Source: JBDRLU01 sp043812795
GTDB lineage: Bacteria; Chloroflexota; Dehalococcoidia; Dehalococcoidales; UBA2162
Length of the DNA stretch: 21,076 nt
Reading direction: 5' to 3'
Assembly: GCA_043812795.1 (NCBI GenBank)
Contig: JBDRLU010000039.1
Location: 1 to 21,076, forward strand
The position numbers and the translations under genes are program-made. A model generated the notes under the pieces. It was not told where the DNA came from and made no database searches. It was given only the letters and a program-made list of their open reading frames with translations. Positions 6,168 through 13,892 of this stretch are shown here, piece by piece. The stretch's first letter is position 1. Every line of letters begins with the position of its first letter.

Positions 6168-7031
6168 ATGATAGTAAAGATTGAAAAAGCAAATAGTACC
6201 GGGTTTTGCTTTGGAGTAAAAAGGACCATTGCGGTTCTGGAGAAAGCGGCTGCTGAGCACGGTCAGGTGGAAACGCTGGGTGCGGTGGTGCACAACCAGC
6301 AAGTGATACAAAAGTTAACTGATATCGGCATCAGAGCCGCCAGCAGTATCGATGACATACAGGGTAATATCGTGGCGATTGGGGCACATGGCGTCAGTCC
6401 GGCCGTAGAAACAGAGCTTCGGCGGCGGTGTGCTGAAGTGATAAATACGACCTGTCCCTTCGTTCACCGCGCCCAGGTGGCGGCGCGCCGTCTGGCCAAA
6501 GCTGGATTTTTTGTCGTTGTTTATGGCGAGAGTAATCATCCTGAGGTTAAAGGTATTCTCGGCTGGGCCGAAGGTAAAGGGGTAGCCACGCTTGAAGCTG
6601 ATTTCGCGGCTGGATTTAAACCTCTACCGCGGCGTTTGGGTATCCTCTCTCAGACAACTCAGATACCGGCCTATTTTTGTCGATTTGTCAAGGAAGTCAT
6701 CGATGTGGCTCTGGTCAAGGACGCCGAGTTGCGTATTATCGATACTATCTGTCACGATATCAGAGACCGTCAGCAGGCGGCGCTGAAACTGGCCAAGCGG
6801 GTTGACCTCATGCTGGTTATCGGTAGCTTGACGAGCGCCAATACCAAGCACCTGGCCGAATTGTGTGCCACGGTGACACAAACGGAATTTATCGAAAACG
6901 CTAATGGTATCCAGCATTCCTGGCTCCAGGGGCACCGCCATATCGGTGTTGCCGCCGGTGCCTCTACCGACGAAGCAACCGTTGATGAGGTAGTGGCCAA
7001 GCTCAGGAGTATTGGTAAAACTCTGCCTTAG
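6168..7031 (+). CDS. ispH: 4-hydroxy-3-methylbut-2-enyl diphosphate reductase (IspH/LytB)
   Basis: The 287-residue Fe-S enzyme reduces HMBPP to IPP and DMAPP, the last step of the MEP isoprenoid pathway. Cluster cysteines are Cys14 (GFCFGV), Cys96 (TTCPFV) and Cys195 (DTICHD). His124 and Glu126 in SNHPEVKG fall at the same numbers as in the E. coli enzyme. VHNQQV, SAN (about 226) and GASTDE near the C-terminus complete the diphosphate-binding set. The start is firm: AGGAGG lies 4 nt before the ATG, which follows the plsC stop directly. A perfect terminator ends the unit. This implies the non-mevalonate pathway in the host. Confidence 0.95.
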   Translation: MIVKIEKANSTGFCFGVKRTIAVLEKAAAEHGQVETLGAVVHNQQVIQKLTDIGIRAASSIDDIQGNIVAIGAHGVSPAVETELRRRCAEVINTTCPFVHRAQVAARRLAKAGFFVVVYGESNHPEVKGILGWAEGKGVATLEADFAAGFKPLPRRLGILSQTTQIPAYFCRFVKEVIDVALVKDAELRIIDTICHDIRDRQQAALKLAKRVDLMLVIGSLTSANTKHLAELCATVTQTEFIENANGIQHSWLQGHRHIGVAAGASTDEATVDEVVAKLRSIGKTLP

Positions 7032-7055
7032 TCTTTACGCGAGAATGATTAATTA

Positions 7056-7090
7056 AAAAAGGGAGTCCCGGTACCCGGGACTCCCTTTTT
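7056..7090. terminator. Bidirectional Rho-independent terminator between ispH and the acyl-CoA dehydrogenase gene
   Basis: A 16-bp perfect stem (7056-7071 with 7075-7090) with a 3-nt loop has core GGGAGTCCCGG flanked by A5 on the left and T5 on the right, giving a U-run for transcripts from either side. It sits 24 bp after ispH and 25 bp after the end of the convergent dehydrogenase gene. Confidence 0.95.
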
Positions 7091-7115
7091 CTTTTCGGTT
7101 GACTATTCGGCTTAG

Positions 7116-8249
7116 TTATAGCCCCATCTGCTGGGCGACAACCTCGCGGTAGAAATCGCCATCGCCGTAGCTGGCCGCGGCGGCTTTGCCCCGCCTTGTG
7201 TAGAACTGTAAGTCATGGTCGATAGTGCAGGCAATGGCGCCATGGACCTGGTGGGACAACATCATTACTCGTCCGTAAGCTTCGCCCATCCAGGCTTTGG
7301 CAATAGCTACCTCCTCGGTAGCGGGTAGCCCTTCAGTAAGTCTCCAGGCTGCCTGGTAAGTGGCGAATCTCGTACCATCGATATCGGTAGCCATATTGGT
7401 GCAGTAATGCTGTAATACCTGGAAACTACCGATAGCGCGGCCGAACTGCTTTCGGGTCTTGGCATATTCGACGGTCATATCTATCATCGCTTGAAGCGTG
7501 CCCACAGTCTCGCAACATTTGCCCACGGCCGCCCGTTCTCGCGCCCGCTCGACGATGCTCCAGCCCGCATCCACCTGCCCCAGTATATTTTCCTTGGGTA
7601 CTTTTACTCCGTTAAAAACTACCTGGCATAACTTGTCATCGGCGATAGTCTTCAGCACGGTATAGCTTATGCCCGGCGCCTTGGCATCCACGATAAAAAC
7701 AGTGATTCCCTTTTCCGGCGCAGCCTGCTCATTGGTACGGGCCACACACAGGATATAGTTGGCTACATGGGCATCGGGGGCAAACATTTTCGTGCCGCTA
7801 AGGGCATAGCCATTGCCATCAGCCACCGCTTTAGTTTTGATTGAAGCGGCTTCGTATTTACCATCCTCTTCGGTCAAAGCCATGGTGCAAATAGCTTCAC
7901 CATTGCTAATCTGAGACAAGTACTTTTCTTTTTGCTCATCGCTTCCGGCATCCATAATCGGCAGACCACCCAGGACTACTGTTGAGAAGAAGGGACTGGG
8001 TAGGCAAGCTCGCCCCATTTCTTCGAGTAAGATAGCGAGGTCGAGAAAGGTCATGTCACTGCCGCCATATTTTTCGGGTAAGACCAGGCCCGTCCAGCCC
8101 AGTCCGACTATCTCTTTCCAGAGCTCCGGGGAATAACCTTTCTCGTCTTTTTCCAATTGTCTGACTAAAGTTTTCGGACATTTGTCGGTCAGGAAATCAC
8201 GAGCCATCTTCCTGAGCATTTCTTGTTCTTCGGAAAGAGAAAAATTCAT
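7116..8249 (-). CDS. Acyl-CoA dehydrogenase family protein
   Basis: The 377-residue FAD enzyme has the three-part fold of acyl-CoA dehydrogenases: N-terminal helices (LSEEQEMLRKMARDFL), a middle beta domain with CTMALTEED (about 121-129) and SGTKMF, and a C-terminal helical domain with YAKTRKQFGRAIGSFQ (262-277) and HQVHGAIACTIDHDLQFY (333-350). The family oxidises acyl-CoA to enoyl-CoA and passes electrons to ETF. At the C-terminal position where related enzymes read W-E-H-D, this one has IDHD, and I cannot assign the catalytic base. Substrate is therefore unknown. GGAGG lies 6 nt before the ATG. It has its own promoter, with no ETF, thiolase or CoA ligase gene beside it. Confidence 0.82.
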   Translation of the reverse strand: MNFSLSEEQEMLRKMARDFLTDKCPKTLVRQLEKDEKGYSPELWKEIVGLGWTGLVLPEKYGGSDMTFLDLAILLEEMGRACLPSPFFSTVVLGGLPIMDAGSDEQKEKYLSQISNGEAICTMALTEEDGKYEAASIKTKAVADGNGYALSGTKMFAPDAHVANYILCVARTNEQAAPEKGITVFIVDAKAPGISYTVLKTIADDKLCQVVFNGVKVPKENILGQVDAGWSIVERARERAAVGKCCETVGTLQAMIDMTVEYAKTRKQFGRAIGSFQVLQHYCTNMATDIDGTRFATYQAAWRLTEGLPATEEVAIAKAWMGEAYGRVMMLSHQVHGAIACTIDHDLQFYTRRGKAAAASYGDGDFYREVVAQQMGL

Positions 8250-8339
8250 GAATTACCTCCTACCCTCTTTATTTCGGCAAGTCTGGCTACTTTTCCGTTC
8301 GCTCAACGGCGCGATGAACGTCAACATTGAACCGCTGCT

Positions 8340-8368
8340 ATATTACCTTATTTGCCAAGTTGCGTCAA
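8340..8368 (-). promoter_or_regulatory. Sigma-70-type promoter of the acyl-CoA dehydrogenase gene
   Basis: On the minus strand: -35 TTGACG (8363-8368), 17-bp spacer, and -10 TAATAT (8340-8345), in the 143-bp gap after nadB. It gives a leader of about 83 nt. No convincing terminator was seen after nadB, so read-through from the operon upstream remains possible. Confidence 0.65.
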
Positions 8369-8392
8369 TTGCCTGTTGGGGCAGTTTGATAG

Positions 8393-9943
8393 TTATCGGC
8401 TGGATTTTCTGGTAAAAACGATGTGGTGTTGCCACTGAGATAAACTGTCGGGAAAATCGGTACGGAAATGAGCACCCCGGCTCTCTTGCCGGATAAGGGC
8501 AGCTTCGGTGAGCAACCGGCCGGTCATGATGAGGTTATTGAGCTCATACGTGGGGTGGTCGGTCGGTGCCGGCAGCGACTTCTGCCAGGCAGCCAGGATA
8601 TCAGCGGTCTGAATCAACCCTTCGCCGTTACGGAGAATGCCTACCTTATCCCAGAGCAGTTGTTGTAATGCCGAACGGCTCGGTGTGGGTACTTTTAATG
8701 AAGTTTGTCTTTGGCTGAGGGAATAGCTGACTTCCGCCGGCTGGCTTGTCGGCGGTTTTGTCTTTTTCCCGTCTCTCGTTTTCTCTATTATGCGGTTACT
8801 GAAGACCACCGCTTCGAGGAGAGAGTTCGATGCGAGCCGGTTAGCTCCATGAACGCCAGTGCAGGCACTTTCTCCGCAGGCAAACAATCCACCGATGTTC
8901 GTCTCTCCCCAGGTGTTCGTTTTGACGCCACCAATCATATAGTGAGCGGCGGGGGCTACGGGTATCAAGCCTTTGGTAATATCCAGGCCGTGTTCAAGAC
9001 AAAAACGGTAGATATGAGGAAAACGGGTTGTTACAGTGCGAGCGGGCAGGTGAGTGACATCGATGAAGACCCGGTCCGAGCTAGTTTTCTCCATTTCATA
9101 GACTATGCTCCTGGCGACGATATCGCGTGGCGCCAGGTCGGCTCTAGGTGTATAGTCGGCCATAAAAGCGCGGCCTTCAACGTTACGGAGGATGCCGCCT
9201 TCGCCCCGCACCGCTTCCGAGATAAGAAAGGGATGAATACCCGGCAGGCGTAAAGCGGTGGGATGGAACTGGAAAAATTCCATATCGGTGATTTCGGCGC
9301 CAGCGTTATAGGCGAGGGTAACGCCATCGCCTGTAGCTACCTCCGAGTTGGTGGTAAATTTGTATAGCTGTCCGGCACCGCCTGTCGCCAGAATCAAAAA
9401 GCGGCAATCGAACTCCTCGATTGAGCCGGAATGGTAATCGAGGGCTTTTACGCCCTTAACTATTTCCTTTTCGACGATAATTTCGGTAGCCAAACAGTTT
9501 TCGAGCACCTGAATACTGGAGGCACGTATTTGCCGGCTCAACGTGACTTCAATATGTTCGCCGGTGGCGTCGCCGCCAGCGTGCAGAATACGGGGAACAC
9601 TGTGGGCAGCTTCCATGGCCAGGGCAACTTCTCCGTTAAGGGTATCGAAAGGTACGCCGAAATGAACCAGCTCGGCGATGCGATCGGGGGCCTGATTGAC
9701 TAGGATACGTACTGCCTCCTCGTTACACAGGCCGGCGCCGGCGTTTATTGTATCTTGAAAATGCAGTTCGGGTGAGTCCTCGGTACCGATAGCAGCGGCA
9801 ATTCCGCCCTGGGCATATCTGGTGTTGCAGTCTTCGATACTACCCTTGGTAATAATGAGAACGCTACCAAGCTCCTTGGCGAGAAGAGCCGTGTAAAGCC
9901 CGGCGATGCCGCTGCCGATGATAACGCAGTCATACTGATTCAT
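8393..9943 (-). CDS. nadB: L-aspartate oxidase (NadB)
   Basis: The 516-residue flavoprotein oxidises L-aspartate to iminoaspartate, the first step of NAD synthesis. It shares the SdhA/FrdA fold: GSGIAG (10-15), RYAQGGIAAA (42-51), HSVPRILHAGGDATG (114-128), FHPTA (226-230), RGEGG, APRDIVAR (271-278), PAAHYMIGG (331-339). Glu111, His227, Arg273, His334 and Arg369 align in order with the E. coli NadB active-site set. Tyr43 stands where SdhA has its FAD-linking His, and EAAHS plus the RILHAGG motif separate it from SdhA/FrdA. No Shine-Dalgarno is evident before the ATG, which lies 21 bp after the fumarase beta stop, so expression may rely on coupling. nadA and nadC are not in view. In E. coli NadB can use fumarate as acceptor, which suits this operon. 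Confidence 0.92.
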   Translation of the reverse strand: MNQYDCVIIGSGIAGLYTALLAKELGSVLIITKGSIEDCNTRYAQGGIAAAIGTEDSPELHFQDTINAGAGLCNEEAVRILVNQAPDRIAELVHFGVPFDTLNGEVALAMEAAHSVPRILHAGGDATGEHIEVTLSRQIRASSIQVLENCLATEIIVEKEIVKGVKALDYHSGSIEEFDCRFLILATGGAGQLYKFTTNSEVATGDGVTLAYNAGAEITDMEFFQFHPTALRLPGIHPFLISEAVRGEGGILRNVEGRAFMADYTPRADLAPRDIVARSIVYEMEKTSSDRVFIDVTHLPARTVTTRFPHIYRFCLEHGLDITKGLIPVAPAAHYMIGGVKTNTWGETNIGGLFACGESACTGVHGANRLASNSLLEAVVFSNRIIEKTRDGKKTKPPTSQPAEVSYSLSQRQTSLKVPTPSRSALQQLLWDKVGILRNGEGLIQTADILAAWQKSLPAPTDHPTYELNNLIMTGRLLTEAALIRQESRGAHFRTDFPDSLSQWQHHIVFTRKSSR

Positions 9944-9964
9944 AGTGTTGTTTCGTACAATCGG

Positions 9965-10519
9965 TTATTTTACCTGATATTTCTCTTTACCTTCCTGATA
10001 AAGGTCTCCGCCATAAATATCATTGATAACGGTAGCGGGAAAGTCTTCTACTTCGAGGCGGAGGACGGCTTCGGCACCAAGCTCGGGATAGGCAATAACC
10101 TCTGATTTCTTGATACTTTTCGAGATGAGGGCGCCGGCACCGCCAATGGCGGCCAGATAGACGGCACCGTACTTTATGATGGCGTCCTTAACAGCTTTGG
10201 AACGCATCCCTTTGCCAATCATGGCTTTCAGTCCTTCTGCCATCAGACGTGGCGAGAATGGGTCCATGCGACCGCTGGTAGTAGGACCCGCCGAGCCGAT
10301 AGGCTGGCCGGGTTTGGCGGGAGAAGGCCCCATGTAATAGATAGTCTGCCCTTTGATGTCAAAGGGCAAGGGCTTGCCCTCGTCGAGGGCATCGACCATT
10401 CTCTTGTGGGCCGAATCACGGCCGACATAGATGATGCCGGTAATGAAAACCTGGTCGCCGGCTTTAAGTTCTTTAACTGTCTTTTCGTCGATAGGAGATT
10501 TAATATGTAAAGTTTTCAT
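9965..10519 (-). CDS. Class I fumarate hydratase, beta subunit
   Basis: The 184-residue protein is the C-terminal (beta) half of the two-subunit Fe-S fumarase that interconverts fumarate and malate. It carries GRDSAHKR (33-40) and GPTTSGRMD (78-86), the signature of the fumarase/tartrate dehydratase beta family. The context with SDH and malic enzyme favours fumarase over tartrate dehydratase. A GAGGAG motif stands 5 nt before the ATG. It is separated from its alpha partner by the four SDH genes, about 3.4 kb, instead of lying next to it as is common. It starts 14 bp after the sdhB stop. Confidence 0.9.
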   Translation of the reverse strand: MKTLHIKSPIDEKTVKELKAGDQVFITGIIYVGRDSAHKRMVDALDEGKPLPFDIKGQTIYYMGPSPAKPGQPIGSAGPTTSGRMDPFSPRLMAEGLKAMIGKGMRSKAVKDAIIKYGAVYLAAIGGAGALISKSIKKSEVIAYPELGAEAVLRLEVEDFPATVINDIYGGDLYQEGKEKYQVK

Positions 10520-10533
10520 TGCCTCTCCTCTCT

Positions 10534-11361
10534 TTATTTGGTGTCCTTTACCGTGAACTCAGGGAAAGGTAACTTCGGCTTGGTTTCAGATGGCGGGGGC
10601 ACGACCGGGACGGGCGGTTGCTTCTTAGCTACCCCCAGCATTCGGGAGACCAGCCGTCGCTTCAGTAATTGTATGGCCAGCGCCGGGTCAACACCCTTCG
10701 GGCAAACTTCAGAACAGGCCCCGGCTAAATGACAGTACCAGGCGCCATGGTCTTTATCCACCGCTTGGAATCTTTCTGTTTCGCCGTAATCACGGCTGTC
10801 AGCGCAGTAGCGATAGCATTGGGCGAGGGCCTGCGGGCCAACAAAAAGCCGGTCGGCGCCCGATGTCGGGCAGGCGGAAACGCAAAGGCCGCACTTGATG
10901 CAGTAAGTGAACTGGAGATAGGCACTGAGTTCCGGCGCCCGCTGGGCAAACTCGGCCGAGGGATTGTCCATTTCTTTAATATCCGGGCGGATGACGTAGG
11001 GCTTGACCGATTTATGAATCTTGAAAAAGAGGCTCAGGTCAGCTACCAGGTCTTTAATGATAGGTATATTGGGTAGAGGCTTTAGCGTGATTTTACTGGC
11101 GTGAAATTCCTCTATCTGGGTATGGCAGGCGAGGTGGGGGTAGTTGTTAATAAACATACCGCATGAGCCGCAGATAGCCATGCGACATGAAGTGCGGAAG
11201 GCGACGCTGCTATCCAGGTTTTCTTTGATATAGAGCAGACCGTCCAGTATGGTCATGGAGCGGTTGGTCGGCACGGAAAATTCCTGGAAGTGGGGAGCAC
11301 TGTCCTTCTCGGGGTCATATCTTTGTATTTTGAATATTGTCTGTTTGGCACCTTCAGTCAT
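10534..11361 (-). CDS. sdhB: Succinate dehydrogenase/fumarate reductase iron-sulfur subunit
   Basis: The 275-residue subunit carries electrons between flavin and quinone. A plant-ferredoxin-type [2Fe-2S] site uses Cys59, 64, 67 and 79 (SCRMAICGSCG). The [4Fe-4S] site uses Cys154, 157, 160 and 220. The [3Fe-4S] site uses Cys164, 210 and 216 (motifs CIKCGLCVSACP and CHLAGACSEVCPKG). Two extra cysteines (182, 186 in CYRYC) lie between. Family members usually end soon after the last cluster helix; this one adds about 30 residues rich in Pro and Lys (PVPVVPPPSETKPKLPFP). AAGGAGG lies just before the ATG. It follows sdhD by 9 bp. Confidence 0.93.
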   Translation of the reverse strand: MTEGAKQTIFKIQRYDPEKDSAPHFQEFSVPTNRSMTILDGLLYIKENLDSSVAFRTSCRMAICGSCGMFINNYPHLACHTQIEEFHASKITLKPLPNIPIIKDLVADLSLFFKIHKSVKPYVIRPDIKEMDNPSAEFAQRAPELSAYLQFTYCIKCGLCVSACPTSGADRLFVGPQALAQCYRYCADSRDYGETERFQAVDKDHGAWYCHLAGACSEVCPKGVDPALAIQLLKRRLVSRMLGVAKKQPPVPVVPPPSETKPKLPFPEFTVKDTK

Positions 11362-11370
11362 GAGACCTCC

Positions 11371-11733
11371 TTAGCGAGACAAGAGGGCGACGGGTACATA
11401 ACTGCCGCCGATAAAGATGAGGACACCGATAATACTGATTACCCACGTTATGGCCTGGGCGGCTCTAGGTGACGGTGTTACCTCCAGCACGATACCGCGG
11501 AAGCCGGTGAGAGCATGAAATAACCCCACGGCCAGCAGGGCGATATAGATACCTGCCCATGTCGCTTCACGGGCACGGGCAATCATGGCTATCCAGCCTT
11601 TCGGGTCGGATGCACCGAGTCCGAAGAAGGCAAGGATACTGTTGAGGTGAAGCACAGTCATATGTATGCCCAGTAAAACGGCAATGAGCACACCAGTAAT
11701 CATCAAGGGAAAACGTAAGTAGGTATTACGCAT
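11371..11733 (-). CDS. sdhD: Succinate dehydrogenase membrane anchor, SdhD-like
   Basis: The 120-residue membrane protein has three predicted helices (about 8-30, 57-84, 93-118). Candidate haem-ligand histidines are His24 or His29 in helix I (GIHMTVLH) and His73 in helix II (LFHALTGFRG), the latter followed by the conserved Arg region. It pairs with SdhC to hold SdhAB on the membrane and form the quinone site. Its ATG overlaps the sdhC stop by 1 bp (TGATG) with GGAGG 6 nt upstream. Assignment comes mainly from position and the H-A-L-x-G-x-R motif shared with SdhC. Confidence 0.82.
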   Translation of the reverse strand: MRNTYLRFPLMITGVLIAVLLGIHMTVLHLNSILAFFGLGASDPKGWIAMIARAREATWAGIYIALLAVGLFHALTGFRGIVLEVTPSPRAAQAITWVISIIGVLIFIGGSYVPVALLSR

Positions 11734-12176
11734 CAGGCACCTCCAATGATAAAGCTGTAGAGAAAAAGCAGGGCCAGGATAATGATTCCGGTGACGAACC
11801 CGATGGCCCAGGAGCGCTTCTTCCGCAGGGAATCTTTAAACGGGTAAATCGGTGGTACCGGTTTGCCCAGGGTGAAGCCCAATTCCTGCAAAATAAGGCG
11901 CAAGCCATTCAGGGCATGATAGACAAAGGCAAAAGCGACTACATATTCGCCAATCTTAAACCACGGCTTATCCAGCAGGGACATCGTGGCTTCCCAAACG
12001 CTCTGGCCCTGGATGCGGAAAATGGTGGTAATGACCAGGTGGATGATGATGAAAAGAATGAGGCCCAGGGCAGTAATACGGTGGAAAAAATAGAGATAGC
12101 GTTCTGCCTTGTAGTTACCGCCCCACAGCCAGCCACCAGCACCGATATAGTTCTGTCGAGGTTTTTTCTGTTCCAT
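11733..12176 (-). CDS. sdhC: Succinate dehydrogenase cytochrome b subunit, SdhC-like
   Basis: The 147-residue protein has three hydrophobic helices (about 29-53, 72-99, 122-145). His32 and His46 in the first (FFHRITALGL, IIIHL) and His87 in the second (VYHALNGLRL) match the family's haem/quinone region (H-R-x-T/S-G and Y-H-x-x-N-G-x-R). With SdhD also carrying paired histidines, the anchor could hold two b haems, as in type A succinate:quinone oxidoreductases; this is inferred. AGAGG lies 6 nt before the ATG. It starts 9 bp after the sdhA stop. Confidence 0.87.
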   Translation of the reverse strand: MEQKKPRQNYIGAGGWLWGGNYKAERYLYFFHRITALGLILFIIIHLVITTIFRIQGQSVWEATMSLLDKPWFKIGEYVVAFAFVYHALNGLRLILQELGFTLGKPVPPIYPFKDSLRKKRSWAIGFVTGIIILALLFLYSFIIGGA

Positions 12177-12185
12177 ATATTGCCT

Positions 12186-13892
12186 CTAATACTTTCTTTC
12201 GGCCGCCAGCCACAGGCTGATATTTACCGGAATGTAATCGAGCCGCGGCCCGGTCGGGGTATAGTAAGCCAGCGTATGTTTCAGCCAGTTGGCGTCATCA
12301 CGCTTGGGGAAGTCCCGCCGTGAGTGGGCACCGCGCGATTCAGTACGGGCCAGCGCTCCGGTGACAATCACCTCGGCAAGGTCGAGCAGGTTGTCCACTT
12401 CCAGGGCGCTCATCAGGTCAGTGTTATAGATATGCCCGCGGTCTTTGACGCGAATATCCGGCACGCGCTGTTTGAGTTCCTTAACTTTGTTAAGGGCGGA
12501 TTGTAGCTCCGGCCCGGTGCGGAAAACAGCCACCTGGAAGTCCATTGTTTTCTGCAACTCGCGACGCAAGGCATAGGCACTCTCTTTACCTTCGGCACTA
12601 AACCTCTGGAAAATTCGGGCTTCCTCATCTTTAAGGCTGGTTTCTTTGACTTCAGGCAGGGCTTTTAATTTGCCGGCATACTGGACGGCTTGTTGTCCGG
12701 CAATTTTGCCCCAGACCAGGCATTCCGCCGTGGAATTAGAGCCGAGGCGGTTGGCCCCGTGCAGCGAAACGCAGGCGGCTTCCCCGGCGGCCCAGATACC
12801 GGCAATGGGCGTCGCTCCGTCGATATCGGTGTGGATACCTCCCATGAAATAGTGGGCGGCGGGCCGGATGGGGATTGGCTCGAAGATCGGGTCGATAAAA
12901 TTGAACTTCATCGCAATCTCCCGAATCATCGGTAGCCGTTCATTGATTTTATCGGCACCGAGGTGACGCAGGTCGATATGCAGATAGTCGAGACCTTCCG
13001 GGCCGGTGAAGCCCAGCCCCTGTTCGATTTCCGTAATTTCAGAGCGGGAGACAATATCCCGCGGGGCGACTTCCATTCTGGCCGGAAGGTATTTCTCCAT
13101 GAACCTTTCGCCCTTATTATTGAGCAGGTAACCGCCTTCGCCACGGGCCGCTTCCGTAATCAAAATACCCGAAGGCACCAGACCGGTCGGATGAAACTGA
13201 ACGAACTCGAGGTCTTTAATGGGCAGCCCTGCCCGGTAGGCCATCGCCAGGCCATCACCGGTGGCGGTAAGCGAGTAAGTGGTAAAACCGTACATACGGC
13301 AGGCACCGCCGGTAGCAATAACCAGAGCTTTACCCGGCACCATGAAGAATTCGCCGCTGGTCAAATCCCAAGCAGTAACACCGCAGAAAGCTTTATCTTC
13401 AGTCAATATGGAGCTAACGTAGCATTCATCATAACGGGTGACGTTGGGGAACTGTTGCAGCGTGTCATAGAGGGCCTGCATCTCGAAAAAGCCGGTCTTA
13501 TCGGCGGCGAAAACTGCCCGGTCGAAGGTATGACCGCCGAAGGCCCGCTGGGCGATGCGTCCGTCTTCACGCCGCGACCAGGGGATACCCCAGTGCTCCA
13601 GGCGCAGTATTTCTTTGGGGATTTCCTCGACGAAGCGCATCACCACATCCTGGTCGCAGAGAAAGTCTCCGCCTCTGACCGTGTCCCAGGCATGGAGCTC
13701 GAAGCTATCGCCATTTTCCGGCTGCATAACTGCGGCGGTACCGCCCTCCGCCGCTACCGAATGCGAGCGCATCAGCTGTACTTTGGAGATTATCGCCACA
13801 TTTAAATCAGGGTTCCGGGCGGCTTCGATTGCCGCCCGCAGGCCGGCCAATCCGGAGCCTAAAACGATGACATCATATTTCCGATTGGTCAT
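12186..13892 (-). CDS. sdhA: Succinate dehydrogenase/fumarate reductase flavoprotein subunit
   Basis: The 568-residue FAD subunit oxidises succinate to fumarate or does the reverse. It shows GSGLAG (12-17), SHSVAAEGG with His44 as the expected covalent FAD attachment residue, FHPTG (His234), EAARGEGG, APRDIVSR (Arg278 as proton-shuttle Arg), RPAAHYFMGG (His347) and HGANRLGSNS. Direction cannot be read from sequence, since SDH and FRD share these residues. I chose the ATG at 13892: it forms an ATGA overlap with the fumarase alpha stop and has AAGGAAG upstream. An in-frame ATG at 13925 would add 11 residues inside the fumarase gene. Gene order is A-C-D-B. Confidence 0.94.
   Translation of the reverse strand: MTNRKYDVIVLGSGLAGLRAAIEAARNPDLNVAIISKVQLMRSHSVAAEGGTAAVMQPENGDSFELHAWDTVRGGDFLCDQDVVMRFVEEIPKEILRLEHWGIPWSRREDGRIAQRAFGGHTFDRAVFAADKTGFFEMQALYDTLQQFPNVTRYDECYVSSILTEDKAFCGVTAWDLTSGEFFMVPGKALVIATGGACRMYGFTTYSLTATGDGLAMAYRAGLPIKDLEFVQFHPTGLVPSGILITEAARGEGGYLLNNKGERFMEKYLPARMEVAPRDIVSRSEITEIEQGLGFTGPEGLDYLHIDLRHLGADKINERLPMIREIAMKFNFIDPIFEPIPIRPAAHYFMGGIHTDIDGATPIAGIWAAGEAACVSLHGANRLGSNSTAECLVWGKIAGQQAVQYAGKLKALPEVKETSLKDEEARIFQRFSAEGKESAYALRRELQKTMDFQVAVFRTGPELQSALNKVKELKQRVPDIRVKDRGHIYNTDLMSALEVDNLLDLAEVIVTGALARTESRGAHSRRDFPKRDDANWLKHTLAYYTPTGPRLDYIPVNISLWLAAERKY

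Noticed and set aside
8182..8415. 77-codon + strand frame with a hydrophobic end
   Set aside because: It overlaps the start of the acyl-CoA dehydrogenase gene and its promoter; the hydrophobic end arises from AT-rich intergenic DNA, with no Shine-Dalgarno or family resemblance.
8705..9253. 182-codon open frame on the + strand
   Set aside because: It is antisense to nadB, whose conserved motifs occupy this stretch; no domain or start signal.
12963..13805. 280-codon open frame on the + strand
   Set aside because: It lies wholly within sdhA on the opposite strand, has no recognisable domain, and is explained by the codon pattern of the real gene.
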